A stretch of DNA of 37,977 nt from Hespellia sp. (GTDB lineage: Bacteria; Bacillota; Clostridia; Lachnospirales; Lachnospiraceae). Below the pieces are notes generated by a model. That model did not search any database. It worked only from the letters and a program-made list of their open reading frames with translations, and had not been told where the DNA came from. Numbering within the stretch: position 1 is the stretch's first letter; every line of letters begins with the position of its first letter. The stretch lies in contig JAAVXR010000095.1 of NCBI GenBank assembly GCA_022790755.1, positions 1 through 37,977 on the forward strand, given 5' to 3'. Positions 7,524 to 16,252 of this stretch are shown here, piece after piece. Position numbers and translations under genes: made by a program.

Positions 7524-8429
7524 TTATGCAACAATGACCGTTGGGTATCCGGCACGTTTCAGACGATGCTCCATAGCAACCGCATCATCTAATTGATCAA
7601 AATTCCCTACTTGCACCCGATAGAAACCACCGGAATGTGAAATGCATGCAGGATAATCCTGCTCCAAAAGTTCTTCCAGCAACCTATGTGCATACATTTC
7701 CATTCGAAATGCTCCCACCTGTACATGATACTGCATCTTTTCCAAATGATCTTCCGTCTCACACTCCTCATCAGTATCTGTCCGGCCCGGTCTATTCGCG
7801 ATGTCTCTTACCTCTCCTGTGTTTTCCTCCATCGTTCTTTGGCGGCTCATTTCTGGGACACTCTCCACATTCTCCATCGCAGACGCAACTACCCCTTCCA
7901 TTTCTAATGTATCCAGAATTCCCGCTGCAATCGCCTCCGCAATATCTGAAAAGTTATCGTCAAACAATTCATTATCTGTATTGGAATTGATAAATCCTGC
8001 TTCAACAAGAACCGCCGGCATCTGCGTGCGCCTCAACACCACCAAATTCGGACGTTCTTTGACACCCAAATTCACGAAGCCTACCGCCTCCAATTGTTCA
8101 TTGATATTCTGAGCCATCTCGTATTTTATTCCAGACATATCATAAATCAGAGATTCCACTCCGGAAACGGTATTATCTGTAGGAAATGAATTGCGATGAA
8201 TGGAAATAAAAAAATCTACCCCCGCTTTATTGGCTTCCATTGCTTTCTCATAAGGCGACTGATAGATGTCGGTTGTCCGTGTGTATTCCACATTTATTCC
8301 ATGATTTTGAAGAATTTCGCCAACGGCCAGAACCAAACGGAGGTTGTCGTCCTTCTCCTGTCTTCCTTCATAGACAGCGCCCGGATCACTGCCTCCGTGT
8401 CCGGCATCCAGCATAATTGAATAGGGCAT
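7524..8429 (-). CDS. N-acetylmuramoyl-L-alanine amidase with SPOR domain (CwlC-like)
   Basis: Cleaves the bond between MurNAc and the stem peptide of peptidoglycan. 301 aa. Amidase_3 domain (~1-175): first zinc ligand His11 in LDAGHGGSDPG, Glu25 in GRQEKDDN, His78 in ISIHRNS and catalytic Glu143 in VLVEAGFINS. A low-complexity acidic link (~180-228) leads to a C-terminal SPOR peptidoglycan-binding domain (~232-301, YHVQVGAFRM...FYRVQVGNF). There is no signal peptide; the catalytic core begins at residue 4. This layout matches Bacillus CwlC, a mother-cell lysis amidase released without secretion late in sporulation. It may belong to the same transcript as the two genes upstream (65-nt gap). 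A different role, such as holin-dependent export, remains possible. Confidence 0.85.
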   Translation of the reverse strand: MPYSIMLDAGHGGSDPGAVYEGRQEKDDNLRLVLAVGEILQNHGINVEYTRTTDIYQSPYEKAMEANKAGVDFFISIHRNSFPTDNTVSGVESLIYDMSGIKYEMAQNINEQLEAVGFVNLGVKERPNLVVLRRTQMPAVLVEAGFINSNTDNELFDDNFSDIAEAIAAGILDTLEMEGVVASAMENVESVPEMSRQRTMEENTGEVRDIANRPGRTDTDEECETEDHLEKMQYHVQVGAFRMEMYAHRLLEELLEQDYPACISHSGGFYRVQVGNFDQLDDAVAMEHRLKRAGYPTVIVA

Positions 8430-8494
8430 ATTTTAAACATCCTTTCTTATCATTCATGTATTAAAATATGCCACAAAAAACGAAGTGTGCTATA

Positions 8495-9802
8495 TTAGTT
8501 ATCTTCCGTTTCCGCTTTGTTTTTTATCATTTCTTCATCCGCCGTCTCCGTAGGTGGAAAATAGACATGCACCGTTTCTATTCGATTTTTATCTAGAGTT
8601 TCCACCACCATACGTATCCCGTCTTCTGAGACATATTCATCACCCACTTCCGGCAGACGATCCAGATGTTCAATAATAAATCCTCCCAAGGAGTCATAAT
8701 CCTCTGATTCCAACTGTAATTCCAGGCGATCATTCAGATCTTCCAGATTCACCGAGCCTTCCACCAGAAATTCATGCTCATTAATTTCCCGGAAAAACTC
8801 TTCCTCATTCTCATCATATTCATCGTGAATCTCTCCGACAATTTCCTCAAGAATATCTTCCAGTGTAATCAACCCTGCAGTCTCCCCGTATTCATCCAAC
8901 ACGACTGCAATGTTAAAAGACGCGTCCCGCATTTCCACAAGTAATTCTGATATATTCTTATATTCGTAAGTGAAGTAAGCTTCTCTCAAGATATCGCGCA
9001 CTCGAAAGAGTCCACGATCTTCAAATAAAAGCAGATCCTTCATATTGATCGTACCGATCACATTGTCCGTGGTTCCCTCATACACAGGAAGTCTGGTAAA
9101 TTTATCTTCCCGGAAAAGCTCGATCAGTTCCGCATACGTACTGTCCACATTCGCAAATGTAACATGTACTCGTGGCACCATAACGTCTTTTGCCTTAGCA
9201 TCCCCGAGATCGAACACATTATAAATCATTTCCTTTTCGCCGGATTCAATCACACCATCCTCATGGCTCACATCGACAATCGTTCGAAGCTCTTCCTCTG
9301 TCATGGCAGAATCTTTCGCATGTGGATCTACTCGAAGCAGAAACAAAATCCCCATGGATATCCCATTGATCACAAATATGATCGGCGTGGTGACAATCAT
9401 TAACATCCGGATGAGCGGCGTATACAACAATGCCATCTTATCCGCATGAATCGTTGCCACAGTCTTCGGTGTAATTTCTCCAAACACTAAAATTGCTAAC
9501 GTCAAAAATGCCGTCACAACACTCACCATATATCCGCCGAATCCATAAGCCAGCGTTGTCGCCAGCGAAGATGCAGAGATATTCACGATGTTATTTCCAA
9601 TTAAAATAGCGCTTAACATCTTGGGCTTATGATTTTCAGTAATGTTTAATAGGGTTTTTGCGCGCTGATTCCCCGCATCGGCATAAGAACGCATTCGCAT
9701 TTTGTTAAAAGTTGTCATGGACGTCTCTGCTGAAGAAAATACAGCAGATAATGCTAATAAAATGATTAGTATTATAATTTGTATGGCGTCACTGGGATCC
9801 AC
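8495..9802 (-). CDS. CNNM/CorC-HlyC family membrane protein with CBS domains
   Basis: 435 aa. The N-terminal DUF21 (CNNM) membrane domain (~1-165) has about four helices and carries SSAETSMTTFNKMRMR and FGEITPKTVA, both typical. A tandem CBS pair (~190-330; VMVPRVHVTF..., FTRLPVYEGTTDNVIG) and a CorC_HlyC C-terminal domain (~345-425) follow. Bacterial relatives (CorB/CorC, MpfA) export magnesium; older annotations call them hemolysins. Translation appears to start at GTG (9802) with GGAG ~10 nt upstream. It follows the lipoprotein gene by 36 nt and probably shares its transcript. Confidence 0.88.
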   Translation of the reverse strand: MDPSDAIQIIILIILLALSAVFSSAETSMTTFNKMRMRSYADAGNQRAKTLLNITENHKPKMLSAILIGNNIVNISASSLATTLAYGFGGYMVSVVTAFLTLAILVFGEITPKTVATIHADKMALLYTPLIRMLMIVTTPIIFVINGISMGILFLLRVDPHAKDSAMTEEELRTIVDVSHEDGVIESGEKEMIYNVFDLGDAKAKDVMVPRVHVTFANVDSTYAELIELFREDKFTRLPVYEGTTDNVIGTINMKDLLLFEDRGLFRVRDILREAYFTYEYKNISELLVEMRDASFNIAVVLDEYGETAGLITLEDILEEIVGEIHDEYDENEEEFFREINEHEFLVEGSVNLEDLNDRLELQLESEDYDSLGGFIIEHLDRLPEVGDEYVSEDGIRMVVETLDKNRIETVHVYFPPTETADEEMIKNKAETEDN

Positions 9803-9838
9803 TGATTATTCACTCCTTTTTCATGATACTCTTTGTAA

Positions 9839-10915
9839 TTACTCTGTCTCGCCACTGTTATTTTGTTCTACCTGAACACAACTTTCCATCAAATATTCTG
9901 CAACAATATCCTGAAGTACCGTATCCCGTAAAACATCTTCTCCGACCAGTTCTTTCATATTGTCCACGCTCTCAAAGTTATAATCTTTGACATACTGTTT
10001 ATATTTCTTTTCATATTCATCCTCTGACGGCTTCAATTTTTTCTTCTCCGCCAAAAGATCAATCGCGAGTCGCTGTTTGACCGTCTCCTCCGCAACAGCC
10101 TTCATTTCTCTTGTAAATTCCTCTTCCTTCAAATTCATATAAGTTTCCAAGTACTCTGGAAGTTCCATGCCAGCTTCTTCGGCTCTGTCCTCATAATACT
10201 TCCGCATCTCTTTCGTCTGAGCCTCCACATCTTCTTTGGGAAGCTCTGTCACCTCCGTCTTATTAACAAGTGCTTCGATCAACTCAATCTTTAGAACCTC
10301 GTCCGCCGAAGCATTGTAGAGCTTCTCCAGTTCTTTTTTCACCTCTTCTTTATATTCCTCGACCGTTTTTGATTCCTCACTGTTCTCCTTCACCCAATCA
10401 TCCGTCAGCTCCGCTGATTCCATCAGATAAATATTGTTCATTTTAATTGCAAAATCTGCTACCACGCCGGACATTTCCGGATTCCTTTCATAAGGGTCCG
10501 GGAATTGAACAGTAATCGTAAACTCATCCCCCGGAATATATCCGATCAATTGCTCTTCAAAGCCTTTATAATTTCCATTCGGACCAATCATCGCACCGGA
10601 ACCGATCTCCAGATTTGTCCCTTCCGCTTTACCGCCTTCAAATTCCACACCGTCAATGGTACCCGTGAAATCAATATTCACCGTATCCCCTGCCTGTGAA
10701 GCACGATGTAAAACTTCCTCCGCAGTATTCAGCCGATTCTCAATCTCCGCATCCAGCATCTCGTCCGTCACTTCGACCCTCTCAACCTGCGCCACTTCCA
10801 GCCCATTGTATTGTGTAATCGTGATATAGTCGTTCGAGAGCTTGCCACCAGAACATCCTGCAAGGCTCCCCACTACACCTATACTCAATATTAGCGCCAT
10901 CATCTTCTTTTTCAT
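9839..10915 (-). CDS. Secreted trigger-factor-like peptidyl-prolyl isomerase lipoprotein
   Basis: 358 aa. A short hydrophobic signal ends in the lipobox LAGC (Cys20), so the mature protein should be lipid-anchored outside the cell. An FKBP-type domain follows (~75-165: GDTVNIDFTGTIDGVEFEGG...GFEEQLIGYIPGDEFTITVQFPDPY), then a long helical part (~170-345) resembling the C-terminal chaperone domain of trigger factor. The ribosome-binding domain of cytosolic trigger factor, with its FRxGxxP motif, is missing. It is thus probably a surface foldase, analogous in role to PrsA though from another family. AGAGGTG lies 6-7 nt before the ATG. Confidence 0.85.
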   Translation of the reverse strand: MKKKMMALILSIGVVGSLAGCSGGKLSNDYITITQYNGLEVAQVERVEVTDEMLDAEIENRLNTAEEVLHRASQAGDTVNIDFTGTIDGVEFEGGKAEGTNLEIGSGAMIGPNGNYKGFEEQLIGYIPGDEFTITVQFPDPYERNPEMSGVVADFAIKMNNIYLMESAELTDDWVKENSEESKTVEEYKEEVKKELEKLYNASADEVLKIELIEALVNKTEVTELPKEDVEAQTKEMRKYYEDRAEEAGMELPEYLETYMNLKEEEFTREMKAVAEETVKQRLAIDLLAEKKKLKPSEDEYEKKYKQYVKDYNFESVDNMKELVGEDVLRDTVLQDIVAEYLMESCVQVEQNNSGETE

Positions 10916-10956
10916 AAATACACCTCTTATTTTTACCTTTTCCTACACGAAAACTC

Positions 10957-11000
10957 CAAAAGGGACACTCCCCTTTGAATCATTTTGTACAAAAGGAACT
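10957..11000. repeat. Small GGGACA/CCCCTTT palindromic repeat
   Basis: CAAAAGGG-acact-CCCCTTTG (10957-10977) forms a small hairpin. The following CAAAAGGAACTGCCCCTG resembles the ends of the 7399-7519 element. It may be a decayed copy of the same family; it lies between gatC and the lipoprotein gene and could also serve as a weak terminator for gatC. Confidence 0.4.
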
Positions 11001-11067
11001 GCCCCTGTCAACACTGCCGACTTTATCACCGACTCATCGACTGCCCGCTTCCATTTCATACTACTAA

Positions 11068-11096
11068 GTTATACCATATTTTTATATAAATGAAAA
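11068..11096 (-). promoter_or_regulatory. Candidate promoter for the lipoprotein/CNNM/amidase genes
   Basis: Reading leftward: -35 TTTTCA (11096-11091), 17-bp spacer and -10 TATAAC (11073-11068) preceded by TG (extended -10). About 150 nt of leader would separate it from the lipoprotein start. Confidence 0.4.
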
Positions 11097-11132
11097 GCAG
11101 TCAATCTAATAGTTCATATTTCGTTCATATTT

Positions 11133-12533
11133 CTATTTACTTTCTTCTATATGGCTTTGTTCTCCTTGGTGCATTTGTGCCGCCTCTTTCAAGATTCTCT
11201 TTCTATTAATCAAAGCCAACGCCACTGCCACAATTCCTACTGCGATGAGTCCTATCGCCGGATTGAAATTCAGACGGGTAATCACCCAAGTCAAAGGATT
11301 TGCACCGTCACAAATACTGCTGATTGCGCTTGCGGCACCCATTTCAAAGCCGGCGTCCATCGCCGCCTGTGTAATCAGCGGGGACAAATCCGTCGCGATA
11401 TACAAACCTGCCGTCAACACGACGACTCCGATGAGCAGCGAACGAAATCCATTTCCTTTAACAACGGGTGTAATCAACACAAACATCCACGGAATCACGG
11501 CCAGATCTGCAAACGGCATCACTTTGTTGCCAGGAAGCAAAACCGCCAGAAATACCGTGATGGGAACCAGAATCAACGCCACAGAAAGCGTCATAGGATG
11601 TCCAACACCCACCGCCGAATCCAAACCTATATAGATCTTCCCACGGTTAGAAAACCGTTTCTCAATAAACGCAGACGCGGCATCTGACACCGGAAGCAAG
11701 CCCTCCATCAGCAGAGCTGCCATCTTTGGAATCAATACCAGCGAAGCGCCCAGGTTGATTCCCAGTCCCAGTATCCCCGGATCTGAATCACTTGGAGCTA
11801 TGCCATAGCCCGCAACCGCACCGATGATCATACCCAGTATCGTCCCTACCAGAATCGGTTCTCCAAACACACCAAACTTTTTCTGCAATTTCTCTAAGTC
11901 AAAATTGATCTTGTTGATCACGGGAATTCGATCAATCAATCCATTTAACACGATGGCAATCGGAGCATACGCCGTTGTAAACCCATGCGGCAAAGATACG
12001 CCTGGCAGCCCCAGCGTCTCCTCCACACCTTTTGCTGTCCAGTCTCCCAGAACCATAATAATCACCATATTTAAAACTGCCGCAATCACACCATATACCT
12101 GGTTTCCCGTGACAATCGCCACCAGAGCCCCAGTAAATGCAAAATGCCAATAATCCCAGATATCCACATCCACCGTCTGTGTTGTATTTGTCAGCAACAT
12201 CACAATATTCACGACCAAGCAGACTGGAATGATAATGTTTCCAACCGTCGATGCGAAAGCAATCTGTGCCGCTGCAGGCCACCCCACATCAATCACAGAA
12301 AGACTCAGACCAAATCGTTCCGCCATCGCCGAGACTGCGGGAGCCAGATTGTCTCCCATCAATCCAGTCACCAGATTCAGACCAATGAAGCCAATCCCAA
12401 CCGTCAACCCTGCACGAAGAGATTTCCCAAAGCCAGCTCTTAAAACACATCCCATAATACAGATGATCACCGGCATCATCACGGTAGCTCCCATGTCGCT
12501 GATGAACTGAAACACTCCTAGTATCGTATCCAT
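11133..12533 (-). CDS. gatC: PTS galactitol-family EIIC permease
   Basis: 466 aa integral membrane protein with roughly ten hydrophobic segments, the size of GatC. Family features: MPVIICIMGCVLRAGFGKSL near the N-terminus, LPHGFTTAYAPIAI mid-protein, GLDSAVGVGHPMTLSVALILVP, and SSICDGANPLTWVIT near the end. It forms the membrane channel of a PTS that phosphorylates its substrate on entry. I place the start at 12533: an in-frame ATG-GAG-GAA-ATG-ATG lies upstream, and only the last ATG has GGAGG at proper spacing. Order gatA-gatB-gatC on one transcript. No gatD, tagatose enzymes, kinase or regulator are adjacent, so galactitol itself is only the family name. Confidence 0.88.
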   Translation of the reverse strand: MDTILGVFQFISDMGATVMMPVIICIMGCVLRAGFGKSLRAGLTVGIGFIGLNLVTGLMGDNLAPAVSAMAERFGLSLSVIDVGWPAAAQIAFASTVGNIIIPVCLVVNIVMLLTNTTQTVDVDIWDYWHFAFTGALVAIVTGNQVYGVIAAVLNMVIIMVLGDWTAKGVEETLGLPGVSLPHGFTTAYAPIAIVLNGLIDRIPVINKINFDLEKLQKKFGVFGEPILVGTILGMIIGAVAGYGIAPSDSDPGILGLGINLGASLVLIPKMAALLMEGLLPVSDAASAFIEKRFSNRGKIYIGLDSAVGVGHPMTLSVALILVPITVFLAVLLPGNKVMPFADLAVIPWMFVLITPVVKGNGFRSLLIGVVVLTAGLYIATDLSPLITQAAMDAGFEMGAASAISSICDGANPLTWVITRLNFNPAIGLIAVGIVAVALALINRKRILKEAAQMHQGEQSHIEESK

Positions 12534-12551
12534 CATTTCCTCCATTCTGCG

Positions 12552-12845
12552 CTACGCTTCTTCTTTTGTCAAAATCCCCACAATCTGATCTACGATAGGC
12601 TCCGTATCTCTGCCCAACAAAAACTGCGTACCAATAATCAATGGACAATGACATTCCCCTCCCAGAACTGTCGTAGAAATCACCAGATCATAATTCACAG
12701 ACTGTGCCGCCACCTCGGAGGCCTTCCCCTGTGTAATACTGTACTGGCCTTTTAGCCCTCTTTCATCCAGCGCCTTTGTCACCTTCCCATTAACGACGGT
12801 AGACGTGCAAATGCCAGATCCACATACGAGTAAAATTCTTTTCAT
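12552..12845 (-). CDS. gatB: PTS galactitol-family EIIB
   Basis: 97 aa cytosolic phosphocarrier. The phosphorylated residue is Cys8 in LLVCGSGICTSTVV, the standard EIIB-Gat loop. It takes phosphate from the GatA-like protein and gives it to the sugar bound to the EIIC. GATAAGGAGAACG lies upstream. It precedes gatC by 18 nt and follows gatA after 69 nt. Confidence 0.9.
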   Translation of the reverse strand: MKRILLVCGSGICTSTVVNGKVTKALDERGLKGQYSITQGKASEVAAQSVNYDLVISTTVLGGECHCPLIIGTQFLLGRDTEPIVDQIVGILTKEEA

Positions 12846-12914
12846 AATTCGTTCTCCTTATCTTTATCCTTCGCACATTCATCGCTATCGCACATTTCTC
12901 TATAAAACGCCGCG

Positions 12915-13385
12915 TTACGACTCAGAAACAAGGCACTTTTGAAACATCTCCGCCACATCTTTCTCTGTCGTACAGGCTTTCAAAGCAGTCAAAAACCCTT
13001 CCGTCTGAAACAAATCCATCATCTTCTCCAGAAAACCAACCTGATCCCCTGGATTCTTAATTGCCATCATAAACAGAATCTCTGTTTTTACAGAGACTTC
13101 TGGCATTCCCATATGACAAAAAGAAACAGGATCTTTCAAGAATCCAATTGCAATCGCCTGCTTGCATACATGCTTTGCATCCGTATGCGGAATTGCAATT
13201 CCCATCTCCGCAAACTCAAGACCGGTACTGTACGCCCTTTCTCTGCTTTTCACTGCTTCCACATAACTTTCTTTCACAACGTTCTTCTCATAGAGGTGCC
13301 TCGCCAATATCTCCAAGGCTTCCTGATCCGAATCGGCTGCAATCTCCATAAGAACTAACTCCGGTGAAATCAATACATCTTCCAT
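12915..13385 (-). CDS. gatA: PTS galactitol/fructose-family EIIA
   Basis: 156 aa EIIA of the fructose-mannitol fold. The phosphorylated His67 lies in GIAIPHTDAKH, and the preceding REXAYSTGLEFAEMG-like stretch is typical. It receives phosphate from HPr. GGAGATCGC just precedes the ATG at 13385; a longer in-frame start at 13409 lacks such a site. First gene of the gat operon, about 57 nt downstream of the -10 of a strong sigma-A promoter. Confidence 0.9.
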   Translation of the reverse strand: MEDVLISPELVLMEIAADSDQEALEILARHLYEKNVVKESYVEAVKSRERAYSTGLEFAEMGIAIPHTDAKHVCKQAIAIGFLKDPVSFCHMGMPEVSVKTEILFMMAIKNPGDQVGFLEKMMDLFQTEGFLTALKACTTEKDVAEMFQKCLVSES

Positions 13386-13441
13386 GCGATCTCCTCTTAG
13401 ATAGATCAAATGTGCTTTATAGTCACTTTTGTTACTCGCTC

Positions 13442-13470
13442 ATTATATCTTATTCTCAATTCAGCGTCAA
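13442..13470 (-). promoter_or_regulatory. Strong sigma-A promoter of the gat operon
   Basis: Reading leftward: -35 TTGACG (13470-13465), 17-bp spacer, perfect -10 TATAAT (13447-13442). It is near consensus, unlike the sigma-54 promoter of the second PTS. No obvious cre site overlaps it. Confidence 0.85.
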
Positions 13471-13532
13471 TCTTTTTCTGCCCAGATTATCTTTTCTGGA
13501 ATCCCTCACGCCATAAGCGTTCCCTCATCAAG

Positions 13533-15008
13533 TCACAAAATCGGAGACAACAGCCTTGAAAACTGCTCCTTCACTCGTATCGTCATATTCCTCTGATTAT
13601 ATACTTTTTGTGTGATCTGTTTACACTTTATAATATCCTTTTCAAATATATTTTCCAAACATTGTATCGTCTCTTTACTGTAAATCACGGCGTTCACTTC
13701 AAAATTCAATTCAAAGCTTCTAATATCCATATTGGCCGTTCCCACGCTTCCAACCATTCCGTCAACACACAGCGTTTTTGCATGCAGAAATCCATTCTCA
13801 TAGACATAGCATTTTGCTCCGGCTGCAATCATTTCCCCCAGATATGAATACGTCGCCCAATAGACAAACGGATGATCCGGCTTACAAGGCGCCATGATTC
13901 TCACATCCACGCCGGATCGACTGGCAATCTTCAGTGCATCCAGTATCGAATCATCCGGTATGAAATATGGAGTCTGCAAATAAATATGATCTTTTGCACA
14001 ATGAATCAAATACAGATAATTATCATGAATCGTCTTTATTCCAGAGTCTGGCCCGCTGGAGATGATTTGGACTGGATCTCGTCCACTTCGCAAATATTGC
14101 GGAATCTCAAACAGATGATCCTTCAGGAATAAATTTTCCTTCGCCGCGTAGTTCCAGTCCAATACGAAACGGACTGCAAGAGTTGTCACTGCCGCGCCTT
14201 CAATACACAAGTGTGTATCTCGCCAGTATCCAAATTTCTCTTCCATACCGATGTATTCCCGGCCAATGTTAAATCCTCCAATAAATCCGATTCGTCCGTC
14301 AATCACAACAATCTTTCTATGATTTCTGTAATTGATACGAAGCTGTAATTTCCCAAATATCGCGGGGAAAAATTCTGCCACCTTTATTCCAGATTGTTTC
14401 AATTGCTCCCAATCTTTTCTGCTCATCGACCTGCAGCCCATACTGTCAAAAAGAATCCTGACTTCCACCCCCTGGCGTACTTTACGGACTAGAACCTCTT
14501 CAATTCTTTTCCACACCTCATCATTCTTGATGATATAATATTGCAAATGTATATATCGCTTTGCATGCTCCATCTCCTCCAGCAAAGCGTCAAACTTCTC
14601 AAGTCCGTCTGTGTAGATCCGCACATCGTTATTATCCGTCAAGACCGACTCTCCGGCTTCCAAATTATATAAAATCAAATTTCGAAAATGGTCCATCTCT
14701 GAATCGGCCAACATCAATTGTTTTTGCTGTATCGTTTTTTCCTGACGACGAACAGCATATTTCACTTCCCCTTCGATCTCCTTCATTTTAAACATTCGAC
14801 TCTTATGGAAGTCCTGTCCTATCACCAGATACAAAATAAACCCTAGAACTGGTATAAAATATAACAGTAACAACCAGGTCCACACCGTTTTCGGTGAACG
14901 TCTCTGAAAGAAAATAATCAACAAGGCAAGTAGAATATTGATTATCAACAGATGTTCTACAGTAAACTGAATCATAGATGTGATCCCACTCCAGATGATT
15001 GCAGGCAT
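13533..15008 (-). CDS. cls: Cardiolipin synthase (phospholipase D family)
   Basis: 491 aa, the usual Cls length. Two N-terminal membrane helices (~15-35, ~42-65: TVWTWLLLLYFIPVLGFILYLVIG) precede two phospholipase D domains with HKD motifs: HRKIVVIDGRIGFIGGFN (~233-250) and HAKTLCVDGMVGSVGTANMD (~420-440). It condenses two phosphatidylglycerols, or a similar pair, into cardiolipin at the membrane. AAGGAG precedes the ATG. It is divergent from the small membrane protein gene at 15227 and has no partner gene in its transcript. Confidence 0.93.
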   Translation of the reverse strand: MPAIIWSGITSMIQFTVEHLLIINILLALLIIFFQRRSPKTVWTWLLLLYFIPVLGFILYLVIGQDFHKSRMFKMKEIEGEVKYAVRRQEKTIQQKQLMLADSEMDHFRNLILYNLEAGESVLTDNNDVRIYTDGLEKFDALLEEMEHAKRYIHLQYYIIKNDEVWKRIEEVLVRKVRQGVEVRILFDSMGCRSMSRKDWEQLKQSGIKVAEFFPAIFGKLQLRINYRNHRKIVVIDGRIGFIGGFNIGREYIGMEEKFGYWRDTHLCIEGAAVTTLAVRFVLDWNYAAKENLFLKDHLFEIPQYLRSGRDPVQIISSGPDSGIKTIHDNYLYLIHCAKDHIYLQTPYFIPDDSILDALKIASRSGVDVRIMAPCKPDHPFVYWATYSYLGEMIAAGAKCYVYENGFLHAKTLCVDGMVGSVGTANMDIRSFELNFEVNAVIYSKETIQCLENIFEKDIIKCKQITQKVYNQRNMTIRVKEQFSRLLSPIL

Positions 15009-15151
15009 TTTTTACTCCTTTACTATGAACGAGGTTTACGTTCTCAATTCAGTATATTCTGCAGACATTATTTCTATTATACCTGTTTCCGTCAAAAAAG
15101 TAACCCCTCTCTGTCGAACGATCTTTCTCTCCCGGATTTCGTCCATAATGC

Positions 15152-15180
15152 TTGCACTTCCCCGGAAAGAATGGTACAAT
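15152..15180 (+). promoter_or_regulatory. Sigma-A promoter for the 148-aa membrane protein
   Basis: -35 TTGCAC (15152-15157), 17-bp spacer, -10 TACAAT (15175-15180), 47 nt before the GTG start. Confidence 0.7.
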
Positions 15181-15226
15181 ATAGACCAAATGGATGTCAG
15201 AAAACTGTTTGTAGGAGGGGTTTCGC

Positions 15227-15673
15227 GTGAGTACATTAACGATTGTATTACTTGTTTTAGTAATTGTTGCAGCCATTGCTTTTGTTGCACTATATTTTCT
15301 GAGTAGGAAGGCCGAGAAGAAGCAGCTTGAACAGCAGCAGCAATTAGAGGCCATGGCTCAAAATGTATCCATGCTGGTCATAGATAAAAAGCAGATGCGA
15401 TTTCGGGATGCCGGGTTTCCTCCCGTTGTTATGGAAAGTGTCCCCAAGTATCTGAGACTTTCCAAAGTATTTGTTGTGAAAGCTAAGATCGGACCCAGAG
15501 TGACAACACTTCTGTGTCAGGATAATGTTTTTCCTTTGATTCCTGTCAAAAAAGAAGTGAAGGCTACCATCAGCGGCATTTACATTACCGCAGTCAAAGG
15601 CCTGCGTGGTTCTCTGGAGCAGCCGCAGCCCAAAAAGAAAGGGCTTTTTGCACGGTTCAAAAAAGAGAAATAA
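15227..15673 (+). CDS. Small membrane-anchored protein of unknown function
   Basis: 148 aa, starting at GTG with AGGAGGGG 6 nt upstream. Residues ~4-26 form one membrane helix (TIVLLVLVIVAAIAFVALYFL), then a charged Gln-rich stretch (~27-46), then a soluble part with beta-like segments and a very basic tail (PKKKGLFARFKKEK). I do not recognise the family. It is monocistronic with its own promoter and terminator, and one of the few plus-strand genes here. Confidence 0.75.
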   Translation: MSTLTIVLLVLVIVAAIAFVALYFLSRKAEKKQLEQQQQLEAMAQNVSMLVIDKKQMRFRDAGFPPVVMESVPKYLRLSKVFVVKAKIGPRVTTLLCQDNVFPLIPVKKEVKATISGIYITAVKGLRGSLEQPQPKKKGLFARFKKEK

Positions 15674-15690
15674 TAATCTACCAATAATCT

Positions 15691-15727
15691 ATGGCACGGG
15701 GAATTCAGCCAGAATTCTTCGTGCCAT
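15691..15727 (+). terminator. Terminator of the 148-aa membrane protein gene
   Basis: A long hairpin, ATGGCACG...CGTGCCAT (15691-15698 with 15720-15727) with inner GAATTC/GAATTC pairing, follows the stop by ~18 nt. The downstream TTTATAAAT tract is short, so it may be a modest terminator. Confidence 0.6.
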
Positions 15728-15784
15728 TTATAAATCATCCAGGCTCTATAAAGCCTTTCCTATTTCAATTCTTCAAATATAGTC

Positions 15785-16243
15785 TTATGAGAGAGAAAAG
15801 TCCCCTCTTTCCTTTGATGTAATGTGCATACGAATTTTACAATCTGCCAACGGTTCATGATTGACATCCAACTGATAATCCACTTTTACATCAATATTTT
15901 CATCTGTCACATCAATTTCCATCTTCCGGGTATCCACACCAATCAAGATCTGACCAAACTGCGTTCCATAATATGTAAGATTCTTTTTATTCTTTTCAAA
16001 CATCATATGCGCATTGGATGCGCCTGATTTGGAGATTTCCAGCAATTCATCCCCTGTTATTTTTATACGGTTATGGATGGTTTCTGACATCCCTTCCACA
16101 GGTTCCTCATAAAGCACATAATGCTTTCCATTCTTACAATAATAAGTTGCTGGTGTAATCACTTCAATGGATTGATTCTCATCTACCGGGCCAAGCATAT
16201 CGCTGTGAAGACCGGAGATACTTACCAGTACATCCTTTGTCAT
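15785..16243 (-). CDS. DUF1934 (YwiB-like, calycin fold) protein
   Basis: 152 aa. The pattern MTKDVLVSISGLH...EVITPATYYCKNGKHYVLYEE...NRIKITGDELLEISKSG...GVDTRKMEIDV resembles DUF1934, a small beta-barrel family of unknown function common in Firmicutes. No signal peptide or membrane segment. It follows murI by 9 nt, making it the last gene of the cvfB-dnaE-pfkA-murI run. Confidence 0.8.
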   Translation of the reverse strand: MTKDVLVSISGLHSDMLGPVDENQSIEVITPATYYCKNGKHYVLYEEPVEGMSETIHNRIKITGDELLEISKSGASNAHMMFEKNKKNLTYYGTQFGQILIGVDTRKMEIDVTDENIDVKVDYQLDVNHEPLADCKIRMHITSKERGDFSLS

Positions 16244-16252
16244 CTTTACCCC

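Noticed and set aside
11932-12654. Gly/Tyr/Asp-rich minus-strand frames overlapping gatC and gatB
   Set aside because: They are out-of-frame readings of the real PTS genes, explained by codon bias.
15009-15120. A TTGACG...TATAAT promoter for cardiolipin synthase on the minus strand
   Set aside because: The two boxes are only 8 bp apart; no properly spaced -35 is visible, though the TATAAT may still be used.
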